64,000 bases of DNA from an uncultured Bacteroidales bacterium (lineage in GTDB: Bacteria; Bacteroidota; Bacteroidia; Bacteroidales; Bacteroidaceae): the NCBI GenBank assembly GCA_902799655.1, contig CADCBH010000007.1, positions 92,778-156,777 of the forward strand. The letters run 5' to 3'. Numbering within the stretch: the stretch's first letter is position 1; each line of letters begins with the position of its first letter. The notes beneath the pieces were generated by a model. That model saw nothing but the letters and a program-made list of their open reading frames with translations. It was not told the origin of the DNA and ran no database searches. Positions 35,143 through 45,431 of this stretch are shown one piece after another. The position numbers and the translations under genes were made by a program.

Positions 35143-37512
35143 TTAAAGGCGGATGCTGGCGGATTGGAGTCCAATGGCATTCGCCTTTATTGTGCCCTTA
35201 CCCTTCACAACAGCAATACATCTGCCGAAAAAAGCCTTGCGCTGGGGAGATGTAAAACGCTCCATCGAGGTTTGACAACCATTGTCGGTACCAAGGATAC
35301 ACACGTCACCATTGCCTGAGAAGAAAAGTTGGTTTTCTGCCCACGGACAACGATAGCCATCCTTATCGACAACCTCTGCCAATACAAACGTCGTATGCTG
35401 TCCCTGGTAGTCGATTGAAAGTCGTATGTGATCGGGCTGGCCTGCTGTGCGAATGCTCTGTTCACGCACGATATTTCCATCCTTGCGGGCCAGGACCTTG
35501 ACCTCTCCAGGTTCAAAGCGAACACGCCACATCACATGATACTGATGCGAGTCTTTCTTGGCACGAACACCCTGAGACTTACCATTGACGAACAGCTCCA
35601 CTTCGTCAGCCTGATTGTAGTAACACCAAAGGTCTATCTCCTGCCCCTCCATCCAATTCCAATGGGGAAACAGATGCAATACGGGCTGAGCGGTCCACTC
35701 ACTCTGGTACATATAATAGACATCCTTAGGTTGTCCAGCGAGGTCGATAATACCGAAATAACTGCTACGGGCAGGGAAGCCATAAGGAGTAGGTTCACCA
35801 ATGTAATCAAAACCCGTCCAGATAAACTGCCCACCGACATAGGGCGTATGCTTCACAACATCCCACGTCTCTTCATGGGTAGAGCCCCATGATGCCGACA
35901 TATTGTCATAGGCCGAACACATGTATGAAGGGTCAGTATAAGGCAACCACCATTCTTTGGGGGCACGGTATGTCGAGTCGCTAGGCATCATGTAATAGTC
36001 CGTAGTCTGTAGGGCACTGACACTCTCGGTAAACAGGAACGGCTTGCCGGGGAAGTTTTGGGGAACATCTTTCACCCACTGGTGGTGATAGTTGAAACCA
36101 ATGATGTCGAGAGCACCACTCTTGAAAAGGTGATTGCCTGGTGACGGTTCGTTACAGCCTGCCGTTATGAGGCGAGAGGTGTCGTAGCGTTTCACGATTT
36201 CGGCCAGATGCTGCGTCAGCAATGACTGCACAGACAACTCACCATCCTTGGCGAGTGTTGAAGGGTCATGACCTGCATTGAGAATGAGATTGGCCTGTTC
36301 AAGAGTCAACGTATCGGCATCGGCACTCGACCACTGCTCCAACACCTCGTTGCCTATCGACCACATGAGGATGCAGGGATGGTTGCGATCGCGCAGCACC
36401 AAGTCGGTAAGGTCGCGCTCATGCCACTCATCGAAGAAGCGAGCATAGTCGTTCTGTGTCTTGCGTCGGCGCCACATATCGAACGATTCATCCATTACAA
36501 TAAGTCCCATCGTATCACACATATTCAGTAATTCGGGAGCAGGAGGATTATGTGAGCTACGAATGGCGTTGACACCCATCGCCTTTAGCTTGGCAAGTTT
36601 GCGATGCAGAGCATCTTCATTCAGTGCAGCGCCCAAACAGCCCAAGTCGTGATGCTCACAAACGCCATTGAGCTTGAAGTTCTTGCCATTCAGCCAAAAA
36701 CCCGTCTTGGCATCAAAACGGAAATCACGGAAACCTGTGGTGGTCTCCACCTCGTCAACTACCTTGCTACCAGCAATCAGTTGCGTACGTACCTTATAAA
36801 TATAAGGATCTTCACAACTCCACTTTCTTGGTTTCTTGATATTGGCAGGCTTGCCTTTAGCGTCAAGCCACGTATTCTTCACCGTCACCTTCTGCCCGGT
36901 TGGATTCTCGTAAGCCACCTCGACTTTGCCATCGTGTACGAAGACGCCCCAGTGCTTGACATGGATGGGGTTCGTCGTAGTAAGCCATACATGACGGTAG
37001 ATTCCACAGCCACTATACCAGCGTGAGTTTGGTTGGTCGCTATTATCCACTCGAACGGCAATCACATTCTTACCCTCACGAATATATGGTGTGACATCAT
37101 ATTCGAAGCTTGAATAACCATAAGGACGAAAACCTACCTCTTGACCATTAAGATATACGGTAGAGTTCATATAGACGCCATCGAACTCCACGAAGAAACA
37201 CGCTTCCTTCTTACTTCTTACGTCAAACGTTTTGCGATACCACCCTACTCCTCCAGGCAGTGCTCCACCACCTGCTCCACTAGGGTTGCCCACATAGAAG
37301 TCACCTTCGCGAGCCCAGTCATGAGGCAGGTCAAGCAGTCGCCAATGACTATCATTATAATCGCAGGCTGCCATAACGGTAGAGTCTGCCAGTACAAAAC
37401 GCCAGCCATTATCCCATAGACAACGTTCGCGGCCCTCGGCTATCGCTGGGTTGCACAACCAAGCCATTACTATCAACAGCAGATGACTTCTCAAAGGTAT
37501 TCGCATCTTCAT
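35143..37512 (-). CDS. Secreted GH2 glycosidase, probable beta-galactosidase
   Basis: The 789-residue protein has a signal peptide (about 1-25) and the GH2 order: sugar-binding domain (30-200), immunoglobulin-like domain, TIM barrel, and a C-terminal DUF4982-type beta domain. The predicted acid/base is Glu389 in SIGNEV and the nucleophile Glu496 in LFTESVS. Beta-galactosidase is the most likely activity. It is the last gene of the LacI operon, overlapping the kinase gene by four bases. Confidence 0.92.
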   Translation of the reverse strand: MKMRIPLRSHLLLIVMAWLCNPAIAEGRERCLWDNGWRFVLADSTVMAACDYNDSHWRLLDLPHDWAREGDFYVGNPSGAGGGALPGGVGWYRKTFDVRSKKEACFFVEFDGVYMNSTVYLNGQEVGFRPYGYSSFEYDVTPYIREGKNVIAVRVDNSDQPNSRWYSGCGIYRHVWLTTTNPIHVKHWGVFVHDGKVEVAYENPTGQKVTVKNTWLDAKGKPANIKKPRKWSCEDPYIYKVRTQLIAGSKVVDEVETTTGFRDFRFDAKTGFWLNGKNFKLNGVCEHHDLGCLGAALNEDALHRKLAKLKAMGVNAIRSSHNPPAPELLNMCDTMGLIVMDESFDMWRRRKTQNDYARFFDEWHERDLTDLVLRDRNHPCILMWSIGNEVLEQWSSADADTLTLEQANLILNAGHDPSTLAKDGELSVQSLLTQHLAEIVKRYDTSRLITAGCNEPSPGNHLFKSGALDIIGFNYHHQWVKDVPQNFPGKPFLFTESVSALQTTDYYMMPSDSTYRAPKEWWLPYTDPSYMCSAYDNMSASWGSTHEETWDVVKHTPYVGGQFIWTGFDYIGEPTPYGFPARSSYFGIIDLAGQPKDVYYMYQSEWTAQPVLHLFPHWNWMEGQEIDLWCYYNQADEVELFVNGKSQGVRAKKDSHQYHVMWRVRFEPGEVKVLARKDGNIVREQSIRTAGQPDHIRLSIDYQGQHTTFVLAEVVDKDGYRCPWAENQLFFSGNGDVCILGTDNGCQTSMERFTSPQRKAFFGRCIAVVKGKGTIKANAIGLQSASIRL

Positions 37513-39290
37513 AATGTGTGTGTTGGAACTTCAATAAGAGGAACGGTGAGCACAAAGCGGGAGCCCGGACCTGGATAGGTCTGGTCGATGACGACATCGC
37601 CACCAATTCGTCGCGCCATCGTACGACTGGAGGTAAGTCCTATGCCTAGTCCTTCCTGAAAATCATCCAATTTGACAAATCGCTCGAAGATACGCTCAGC
37701 ATCTTTAGAAGCAACGCCACGTCCGGTATCCTCAACAGCCACCACCAGCTCGGTATCAGTTGTAGAAGCCTTGAGGGTGACACTGCCTTTCTCAGTATTC
37801 TTCACAGCATTGTCGAGAAGTTGGTTGATGATGAGACGCAAAATGCTTTCGTGGGATTTCACAAGGAAGTCTTCAGTTAGCGAAGAATCAAAGCAGAGTG
37901 TCAGGTTACGACTTTTCTCTGCATCGAGATGGAAGCCAAGCACAAGATTGCGCATAAACTGGTTACACCTGATTGTTACAAGGTCTTGTTCGGCAGAAGA
38001 TTCCTGTAAAGACATGGCGAGCACCTCGTTTAACATCAACGTGATGCGATTAGCATTGTGAATCATCTGGTCGGCCATGTAACGATGTTTCTCCGGAGAA
38101 AGCTTTGTCTCGGGATTGGCAAGAACCTGTGCGAAACCACTGATTACATTAAGCGGCGTACGTACCTCATGACTGACATTCTGGATAAAGGCGGTCTTCA
38201 TCTTATCTGATTCAAGCGCACGCTCATAGGCCTTTCGCATTTCACGAAGATGGCGACGACGTATCTCAACAATATAGACAAGGGCTACAACTAACATGAG
38301 GAGTAGTATGGCGATAGCTAAGACAGTATAGAGGTGACGACGAGCCTCATTGCTCTCATCCTCATAGCGTTTCAACTCGGTCTGTACGCCCTGTAAAGAA
38401 CTGCTCAGCAGCAAGCTATTGATGGAGTCACTCTCTTCCATATCCTTTTTCTGAACACGAAAGGCCTCTTCCCAGCGGCCTGCAGAGGCATAGAGCTCTG
38501 CCATAATGGAAAAGCGATCATCGATTTGCTCATTTGCCATCTTGACGGCCTCATCAATACGACCTTCCTGCGCAAGGTGATAGACCTCGACAGTTCGTCC
38601 ATGGACAGACGAGTATCCTTTTTCCTCACCCTCTTTATAGGCCTTATAGCCTTTATTGAAGCGTTCCATATCACCCATTCGATAATAGGCCAGCGTACGG
38701 CGGGTCTCAATATCGAACTCACGCTCAGGAGAACTCTCACGTGCCACTGAAGCAGCCTGGTCGATGAGTCGCAAAGCCTCGTCGGGATCCTCATCAATAA
38801 CGATGTTGACCAGATTCATATAGATGGGGGGCAGACTCTCAATGTAACCTTCCTTTTCCATCATTCGGATCACTTCCCAGAAGCAACGCTTGGCACTAGC
38901 ATTATTGCCACTGAAATGGTAGATATGTCCCATCATATTGATAGCCATATACATCTCCTTATCGAGTTTGCGTTCGGTCAGCTCACGCGACAGATTGACG
39001 GCCTGCATATAGGCCTCAAAAATTGCCTGGCGATTAAGTTGGAAGACAATCTCATTGCAGCGCTGTGTATAGTAGGCATGGAGGTCATCTTGCTTCAGCA
39101 AATAGTCCTCAAGCTGATGGACAGAGTTAAAGAAGGCAGCCGAGTCACCATCATTAAACGCTCGGTGCATAGCGTTACGCAGGGAGATATATTCGGGCGA
39201 CGTTTTATAATCAGACGTTGCATAACAAAGTGTTCCTGCTGTAGATAGCAGGACGGCCAACGTGATGGCGAAACGGAATAACTGCTTCAT
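37509..39290 (-). CDS. TPR-containing membrane sensor histidine kinase
   Basis: This 593-residue protein has a signal sequence (1-24), a periplasmic TPR-like helical region (about 30-320), one membrane helix (about 325-348), a HisKA domain with phospho-acceptor His374 in SHEVRTPLN, and an intact ATPase domain (N box LLDNAVKNT, G1 DTGRG, G2 GLGIGL). It has no receiver or DNA-binding domain, and no response regulator is encoded nearby. It lies between GH31 and GH2 genes in the operon, unusual for a kinase gene. Confidence 0.9.
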   Translation of the reverse strand: MKQLFRFAITLAVLLSTAGTLCYATSDYKTSPEYISLRNAMHRAFNDGDSAAFFNSVHQLEDYLLKQDDLHAYYTQRCNEIVFQLNRQAIFEAYMQAVNLSRELTERKLDKEMYMAINMMGHIYHFSGNNASAKRCFWEVIRMMEKEGYIESLPPIYMNLVNIVIDEDPDEALRLIDQAASVARESSPEREFDIETRRTLAYYRMGDMERFNKGYKAYKEGEEKGYSSVHGRTVEVYHLAQEGRIDEAVKMANEQIDDRFSIMAELYASAGRWEEAFRVQKKDMEESDSINSLLLSSSLQGVQTELKRYEDESNEARRHLYTVLAIAILLLMLVVALVYIVEIRRRHLREMRKAYERALESDKMKTAFIQNVSHEVRTPLNVISGFAQVLANPETKLSPEKHRYMADQMIHNANRITLMLNEVLAMSLQESSAEQDLVTIRCNQFMRNLVLGFHLDAEKSRNLTLCFDSSLTEDFLVKSHESILRLIINQLLDNAVKNTEKGSVTLKASTTDTELVVAVEDTGRGVASKDAERIFERFVKLDDFQEGLGIGLTSSRTMARRIGGDVVIDQTYPGPGSRFVLTVPLIEVPTHTL

Positions 39291-39299
39291 AAAGTGGAA

Positions 39300-42293
39300 T
39301 TATAGTTTGACACTGACAGACTTGCCGCTATATTCAATCATGCGACCTTCAGGATGATCAAGATTCAAAGCACGGGGAGCATCCTTGGTGATGAGCACAA
39401 CATTAAACCGACGATTCTTCAACATACCATTGAACTGACCCTTACGTGCTCCAATCGTGATGGTACGGCTGCTATCGTCATAAGTTATATCAATGGTGGC
39501 ATACTTACCCTTCTCATAATTATAGTTGGTACCCTCATCTTCATAGAGTTGGAACTCACCATTCTGACCGGCATAGACATAGAGGTTGATGAGTTCTGCT
39601 GGCTTCTCATCGCTCCACTGCATCTCAGGACCAAATGGGATAATGGCGCCCTCGCGAACAAATACGGGAATCTGTTCGTATGGGGCATCGACGATAAGAT
39701 TCTGTCCACCCTCGATGTATTCGTTAGTATATAGGTTATACCAGCCACACTGCTCCGGGAAATAGACAGAACGGTTTCGAGCCTTGTAATAGCCTACAGG
39801 ACAAGCCATCAGAGCCGGACCAAACATCCACTGATTACCAATATTTTCTACCGACTTATCGCCATTGAAGTCCATAATGAGCGGACGCATCAAAGTATAG
39901 TCCTTAAAATGGGCCCAACCTGCCATAGAATAAAGGTATGGCATAAGGCGATAGCGAAGCTTGTCGTAGTAAACAAACGACTGATATGCGGGATGATTGT
40001 CGGGTGCGATATTCCATATCTCACGCAGAGGCCACTGACCATGACTGCGGAACAGAGGGATAAAAGTACCAAACTGGTTCCAACGAGTCTGCAACTCGCG
40101 CCACTCTTTCAGGTCTTCATTCTCTACGCCACTCTTATCAAAGAGTCCCTGTGCTGCCATATAACGGTTCTCAACACAGAAGCCGCCCTGATCCATACCC
40201 CAGAAAGGAATGCCCGATATGGAATAGTTCAAACCTGCCGTCATCTGAGCACGCATATCCTCCCAACGTGTACCGATATCACCACTCCATGTAGCCGTAG
40301 AATAACGCTGTTCACCAGCAAAACCACTACGAGTCAGCAAGAATACGCGAGGTTCATTGACTTTACCCTTCCATACACTGCGCTGACCATTATAGATAGC
40401 ATCGGCATTTACCGTGCTGTAAGCATTGAAGTACTCTGTGGCTGTGCCTAAAGCAGTAGGTCCAGAGAGTGCCTTGCGATACCACATCGGTGTGCAGTCA
40501 CGGACATTGGGTTCTGAGGCATCCATCCACCAGGCATCGACACCAGCGATACCATCGTGGTTATACTTGGAATACAAATTCTCGTCCATCTGTCGCCAGA
40601 ACATCTTGCGAGCATCAGCATCATAAGCATCGTAGAAACCATTCTTGTAGCCAGGGCCTACCCAGTCGTGAATATCATCTGTGGGGCTCTGAACATACAT
40701 CCAGCCCTTAGCATCCAATTCTTTGTAGTTATCTGTATTGCAATAGAACTTAGGCCATACAGAAATCATGAAGCGTCCGTGCATCTTGTGAACATTATCC
40801 AACATCTGCTGAGGATTGGGATAGCGAGAAGTTTCAAACTGATGACTACCCCACTGATCCTCGGGCCAGTAGTTCCAGTCCTGTACAATGTTATCAATAG
40901 GAATCTGGCGTTTGCGGAACTCTGCTAAAGTGCCCTCTATCTCATTCTGAGTCTTATAGCGTTCGCGACTCTGCCAGAAGCCTAATACCCACTTTGGATA
41001 AAGACTTGCCTTACCTGTCAGTGTGCGATAGCCAGAAACAACCTGGTCAAGATTCTCGCCAGCAATGAAATAATAGTCCATATCCTTAGCCATCTCGCTC
41101 CAGATGCTAAGTTTGCCGCGCTCTTCGGCACTACGAGGCTCTGAAACACGCAAGCCACAATAAGCCTCACCACCATCGGGACGCCACTCAATACGCAACT
41201 GCACACGTTTACCCTTCTGTAACTCAGTAGAGAACTTATAGGTATTAGGGTTCCAAGCAGTGCGCCAACGCTCGGGAACGACTTCCTGACCATCAATATA
41301 CACCTTAACATAGCCCGAATAATAAAGCACAAACTGATAGAGTTGCTTCTTGCCCTTACACTTGCCACAACACTCTGGCTCAATAAAACCCTCGTAAGTC
41401 ACGTTAGCCCCCATCAAGTTGATGTCCTTAGGAAAATTCTTGATACCACCATTATCAGTTTTTAGGGCAATCTGTGAATTCGCTGGTGTACCATATTCAT
41501 AATAAATAGAATCTTCATCACGAACGAGCCTCTTACCATGGGCATCGATATAAGTACCTGTGAGATGACCTTCCTTTCCAGTCCTGTCATACAACTTAAA
41601 GGCACGATTCAACTGTAGATAATCGTTAGGATTGCCAAAACGGCAATAGCTATAAGAGTCCCACAGAATACCATAGTTTTTATTAGAAAGGACAAAAGGA
41701 ATAGAAACCTTTGTATTATATTGGAACAAATCCTCGTTTTTACCTTTCATATTGAACTCCTCACTCTGGTGCTGACCAAGGCCATAAAATGCCTCATCAT
41801 CCGGTGAGTCGAACTTCATCTGCCAAGAAAGTCCATGTTTCTGTTCTTCAGGAACAGTATAACCAGTCTTCATGCCGAGTTCGCGTTCAGGGACGGTAAA
41901 ATCCCAGAATCGTTTGCCATCCTTGGCCTCCTTTAGAAGTACCTTGCCTTGAGCATCGAAGAAGGAGATGGCACCCGTCTGCTTATCAACACGTGCCTCT
42001 ACACCCTGTGCCTTCACACACACGATGTCACCATCAGTCACGCTGAATTTCGGTTTAGATGTTTGCTGCACAATCATCAGACTCTGCTTCAAAGGCAACT
42101 GGTCTTTCGATGTGGCTTGAACACGGATAATACGGTCACCAACAACCTGTAGGCGGACCACTTTCGGTCCACCTTCTTTGGCTTTCGTTACGGGAATAGT
42201 CACAAATTGTCCATCCACCGAATAGTCGGCTGCTGATACCATCGTAGCCGATAAGGTTAAGGCGAATGCTGTAAAGAAAAATTTTAGTTTCAT
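39300..42293 (-). CDS. Secreted GH31 glycosidase with PA14 insert (alpha-xylosidase-like)
   Basis: The protein has 997 residues: signal peptide (about 1-22), N-terminal beta-sandwich, a PA14-like insert (about 285-390), the GH31 barrel and C-terminal DUF5110. The nucleophile is Asp591 in WMDASEP, the acid/base Asp672 in WSGDIG. The PA14 insert is known from xyloglucan alpha-xylosidases of Bacteroidota, so alpha-xylosidase is favoured over alpha-glucosidase. The insert carries a CC-x-x-C cluster (ECCGKCKGKK). The ATG at 42293 gives a clean signal peptide; an ATG at 42323 overlaps the upstream gene by eight bases. Confidence 0.92.
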   Translation of the reverse strand: MKLKFFFTAFALTLSATMVSAADYSVDGQFVTIPVTKAKEGGPKVVRLQVVGDRIIRVQATSKDQLPLKQSLMIVQQTSKPKFSVTDGDIVCVKAQGVEARVDKQTGAISFFDAQGKVLLKEAKDGKRFWDFTVPERELGMKTGYTVPEEQKHGLSWQMKFDSPDDEAFYGLGQHQSEEFNMKGKNEDLFQYNTKVSIPFVLSNKNYGILWDSYSYCRFGNPNDYLQLNRAFKLYDRTGKEGHLTGTYIDAHGKRLVRDEDSIYYEYGTPANSQIALKTDNGGIKNFPKDINLMGANVTYEGFIEPECCGKCKGKKQLYQFVLYYSGYVKVYIDGQEVVPERWRTAWNPNTYKFSTELQKGKRVQLRIEWRPDGGEAYCGLRVSEPRSAEERGKLSIWSEMAKDMDYYFIAGENLDQVVSGYRTLTGKASLYPKWVLGFWQSRERYKTQNEIEGTLAEFRKRQIPIDNIVQDWNYWPEDQWGSHQFETSRYPNPQQMLDNVHKMHGRFMISVWPKFYCNTDNYKELDAKGWMYVQSPTDDIHDWVGPGYKNGFYDAYDADARKMFWRQMDENLYSKYNHDGIAGVDAWWMDASEPNVRDCTPMWYRKALSGPTALGTATEYFNAYSTVNADAIYNGQRSVWKGKVNEPRVFLLTRSGFAGEQRYSTATWSGDIGTRWEDMRAQMTAGLNYSISGIPFWGMDQGGFCVENRYMAAQGLFDKSGVENEDLKEWRELQTRWNQFGTFIPLFRSHGQWPLREIWNIAPDNHPAYQSFVYYDKLRYRLMPYLYSMAGWAHFKDYTLMRPLIMDFNGDKSVENIGNQWMFGPALMACPVGYYKARNRSVYFPEQCGWYNLYTNEYIEGGQNLIVDAPYEQIPVFVREGAIIPFGPEMQWSDEKPAELINLYVYAGQNGEFQLYEDEGTNYNYEKGKYATIDITYDDSSRTITIGARKGQFNGMLKNRRFNVVLITKDAPRALNLDHPEGRMIEYSGKSVSVKL

Positions 42294-42315
42294 AAGTATA
42301 TCTAAGTTTATTGAA

Positions 42316-45300
42316 TTAGTCATCCATAACTACAGCCTCCTCTATCTCCTCAGCCGGTGGCAATACGATAATAAAGACTGTGCCGCCACCAGGATTGTCC
42401 TGAATACGGATAGTACCTTCATGAGCATCAACGATAGCCTTCACGCGATCAAGACGTATGCCGTCATCATTAGGCATAGGATCAAAGGCATGCTCTTTGA
42501 ACTCATCCTTGATACCTATACCATTGTCAGCAACCTGAATCTGGATATGACCGTCTTGTTGGCGCACAGCCCCGATACTAATCATGCAATCACTATGGGC
42601 AAAGGTTACAGAATTATGGCATAATATCAGCATTGCTTCTTCAAGAAGACGCTGGTCAAACTCTGTCTCGATGGTTTTCTCAGGTGATATGAAAGTTATC
42701 TTGACTGGTTTTTGCTTATCGGGTGAAACGAAGTTTTCGGTAAAATTGCGAAGGAAGGCGACCAAGTCACTAAGATGACGTTGAGCAGTCAGTTTCTGTG
42801 CTGATTCCGACACTTGAGCCGATGAATGGCTCACAGGTTGAGCCTGCTTCATCTTCAAGCGCATCTCGTTCATCCATTGTTTCTTTTCCAGTTCGCGGCG
42901 TAATGTCTCTGTTTCCATACGACGGTCAACACGACGCATGAACCAACGGCGCCACAATAGGGCAACTGCTACAATAATCACCATATAAAGCAGAATAGCC
43001 CAGCGGGTGCGCCAAATAGCAGGTGTGATTGTGATATCCATCTTTGCCTCTTCGTCACCAATGGTGCCATCATCATTGAGCATGCGCACACACAATGTAT
43101 AAGAACCAGCACGCAGAGAGTTGTAAGTGATATTCGGATTAAGTGGGGAGGTCTTTACCCAGTTGTCGTTAAAGCCCTCAAGACGATAGACAAAGCGCTT
43201 CTCATTGTTAATATTGCCAGCATTACTACCCAATTGGATGGTAAACTGATCACTAAAACGCAACGTGATATCACGGCATATGTCAAGAGCCTCGTCGAGA
43301 ATGACTCGTCCATCCACCTCCTGGCCTACTGCTACATCAGCATCAAACAATTGCAAACCGCTGAATAACGGACGTTCCTTGCTGCGGTCATCGGATAATC
43401 CATTAACATCAATAATATCCAGACCATCCTGACCACCTACTAACAGTTTCCCGCTACGGGTTAGATAGGCAGAGCGCTGATTGTAAGTACCTTTCTGCAA
43501 ACCATCACTACTGCTATAGCTACGCACGATAAACTGCCATGAACCATCTCCTTGCCTTTCAGGAATAAGCTTGGACACGCCATGATCAGTGACCACCCAA
43601 ATCGCATGATTCTTGTCTTCGACGATAGAGCAAACACTTGAACCGATCAGTCCATCTGTCATATCGAGTAGCTTCACACGCTGACTATGCGGATCATAGA
43701 CAACGGCCCCTGAAGTAGAACCTTGCCAGATAAGGCCTCGGCTATCTTCCATTACACACACGGTTGTTGCTGTATTAACAGCCACATTGGGATCATCGGG
43801 GATGACACGATTGGCCAACTTACCCGTCACAGGATTCACAAAACAATAGTACCAACTTGTACCTACCATCAGCCAGCCTTTCTTAATCCATGTGGCAGAA
43901 GTCATGTAATTGCTGGGAAGCTTGTCTGTTTCAGTATTCCACGTACGGAACCTATTCGTTTTCAAGTCAAGCATTTGAATACCACCTCCAAGTGTACCCA
44001 ACCAGATACGATGCCAGCGGTCTTCCGTAACGCTCCATACATGATTGACAGCCAAACCGTCAGGACTGCCCGTCGAACGATAGTTGATAATGGTTGCATC
44101 TCGAGGTTCCGTTTTTGATGGTACACAATGAACAAGACCACCATTATAGGAACCAAACCAGATAGAACCATCACTGGCATAGCATGACCCTACCATGATA
44201 TTAGAACTGAGGTTACTGTTCTGAATGGTATATTGGCGTACCGTCTCATTGGCCTTCGGATCATAAACAAGAATGCCGCGGTCGTTAGAACCTACCCAAT
44301 AATTACCATAGCGGTCCTCACAAACGGTATTGATATCACCCAGTTCCACACTCTTTAATGCTGCAGTTCCTTCGAGATACTGATTAATACCATTCTTGTA
44401 GGTTCCAATCCACACACTGCCCTTATCGTCAAGATAAAGATGCTTACATGTATTCTCAGATATCGTGGTCTGGTCAAACTTGTTGCTGAGGAACTGACGT
44501 AGTTCACGTGACTTCATATCGACAACGAGAACACCATCGTGATCAGTGGCAACCCATAGCCAGCCACGACGGTCAACCTTCACATCCCAAACCTCCAGTG
44601 TTTCAGAAACATTCTCAACGCCACGGGCGCCCAACAGATCGGGCAAGCCGACATACCAACGCTTTTCGCGATCGATATATATAAAGGTCTTATTCAAATT
44701 ACAAACCCATATATTACGCTGAGGGTCAACATATAACTTGAAATCCTGATTGCGAAAAGCGCCATTATCGCGCATCCACGTATTCTCTAGTGTAACACCA
44801 CCATGATCAGCATCCAAGCATACAAGTTCTCCCTGATAGGTGGTGATGGCAATTCCGTCACCATAGTCGGCCATATCAGAGATACCATAGGTAGGATTCA
44901 AATGTCCTTTCTCATAGCCTACGGGCGTGTATGACAACTTCTTCGTATGAGGATTATAGCAATACACACCATTCTCATAAACTTTAACCCAATAGCGTTT
45001 CTTGGCATCAATAAACAGACGTTCTACCCCACCCTTAATACCAAATGATGCTAACTCTCGACTGACATTTCGCTCAAATTTCTCCGTAACCGGGTCAAAA
45101 ACACAGTAGTTCATGCCCTGTTTCAGCCATAGCTTACCGTCGCTAGATTCCATAATCTGCTCGGTAATATTATCGCGCATAGACGTCGTATCACGCTTAT
45201 TGGAGTAGAATACCTTAAAACGGTAGCCGTCATAACGATTCAAACCATAAGATGTTCCTATCCATAAATAGCCGCGTGAGTCGCGATATACACAGTTAAC

Positions 45301-45417
45301 TTGTGAGTTTGACAATCCGTCGCGAGTATCCAAACGACGGAATTTAATATCGGGGATAATAGCCTGTAAGCAAACAGGCCATATCATCAGGAGCAATAGA
45401 TAGAAGGCTTTTCTCAT
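42316..45417 (-). CDS. Periplasmic propeller sensor with degenerate kinase domain
   Basis: The 1033-residue protein has a signal peptide (1-19), then two seven-bladed propellers seen as repeated W-x-G-T units (GYLWIGTSYGLNRYDG, GSVWIGTYKNGINQY, HRIWLGTLGGGIQML), a Y_Y_Y domain, one membrane helix (about 808-828) and an ATPase-like end with DNGIGI. Hybrid two-component sensors of this type in Bacteroides continue with HisKA, receiver and AraC helix-turn-helix domains. Here no H-box (HExRTPL) is seen, the G2 box is eroded (DDGIRL), and the protein stops without receiver or DNA-binding domain. It likely senses a glycan but cannot itself regulate DNA. Confidence 0.85.
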   Translation of the reverse strand: MRKAFYLLLLMIWPVCLQAIIPDIKFRRLDTRDGLSNSQVNCVYRDSRGYLWIGTSYGLNRYDGYRFKVFYSNKRDTTSMRDNITEQIMESSDGKLWLKQGMNYCVFDPVTEKFERNVSRELASFGIKGGVERLFIDAKKRYWVKVYENGVYCYNPHTKKLSYTPVGYEKGHLNPTYGISDMADYGDGIAITTYQGELVCLDADHGGVTLENTWMRDNGAFRNQDFKLYVDPQRNIWVCNLNKTFIYIDREKRWYVGLPDLLGARGVENVSETLEVWDVKVDRRGWLWVATDHDGVLVVDMKSRELRQFLSNKFDQTTISENTCKHLYLDDKGSVWIGTYKNGINQYLEGTAALKSVELGDINTVCEDRYGNYWVGSNDRGILVYDPKANETVRQYTIQNSNLSSNIMVGSCYASDGSIWFGSYNGGLVHCVPSKTEPRDATIINYRSTGSPDGLAVNHVWSVTEDRWHRIWLGTLGGGIQMLDLKTNRFRTWNTETDKLPSNYMTSATWIKKGWLMVGTSWYYCFVNPVTGKLANRVIPDDPNVAVNTATTVCVMEDSRGLIWQGSTSGAVVYDPHSQRVKLLDMTDGLIGSSVCSIVEDKNHAIWVVTDHGVSKLIPERQGDGSWQFIVRSYSSSDGLQKGTYNQRSAYLTRSGKLLVGGQDGLDIIDVNGLSDDRSKERPLFSGLQLFDADVAVGQEVDGRVILDEALDICRDITLRFSDQFTIQLGSNAGNINNEKRFVYRLEGFNDNWVKTSPLNPNITYNSLRAGSYTLCVRMLNDDGTIGDEEAKMDITITPAIWRTRWAILLYMVIIVAVALLWRRWFMRRVDRRMETETLRRELEKKQWMNEMRLKMKQAQPVSHSSAQVSESAQKLTAQRHLSDLVAFLRNFTENFVSPDKQKPVKITFISPEKTIETEFDQRLLEEAMLILCHNSVTFAHSDCMISIGAVRQQDGHIQIQVADNGIGIKDEFKEHAFDPMPNDDGIRLDRVKAIVDAHEGTIRIQDNPGGGTVFIIVLPPAEEIEEAVVMDD

Positions 45418-45431
45418 GATAGCTGGGGGAA

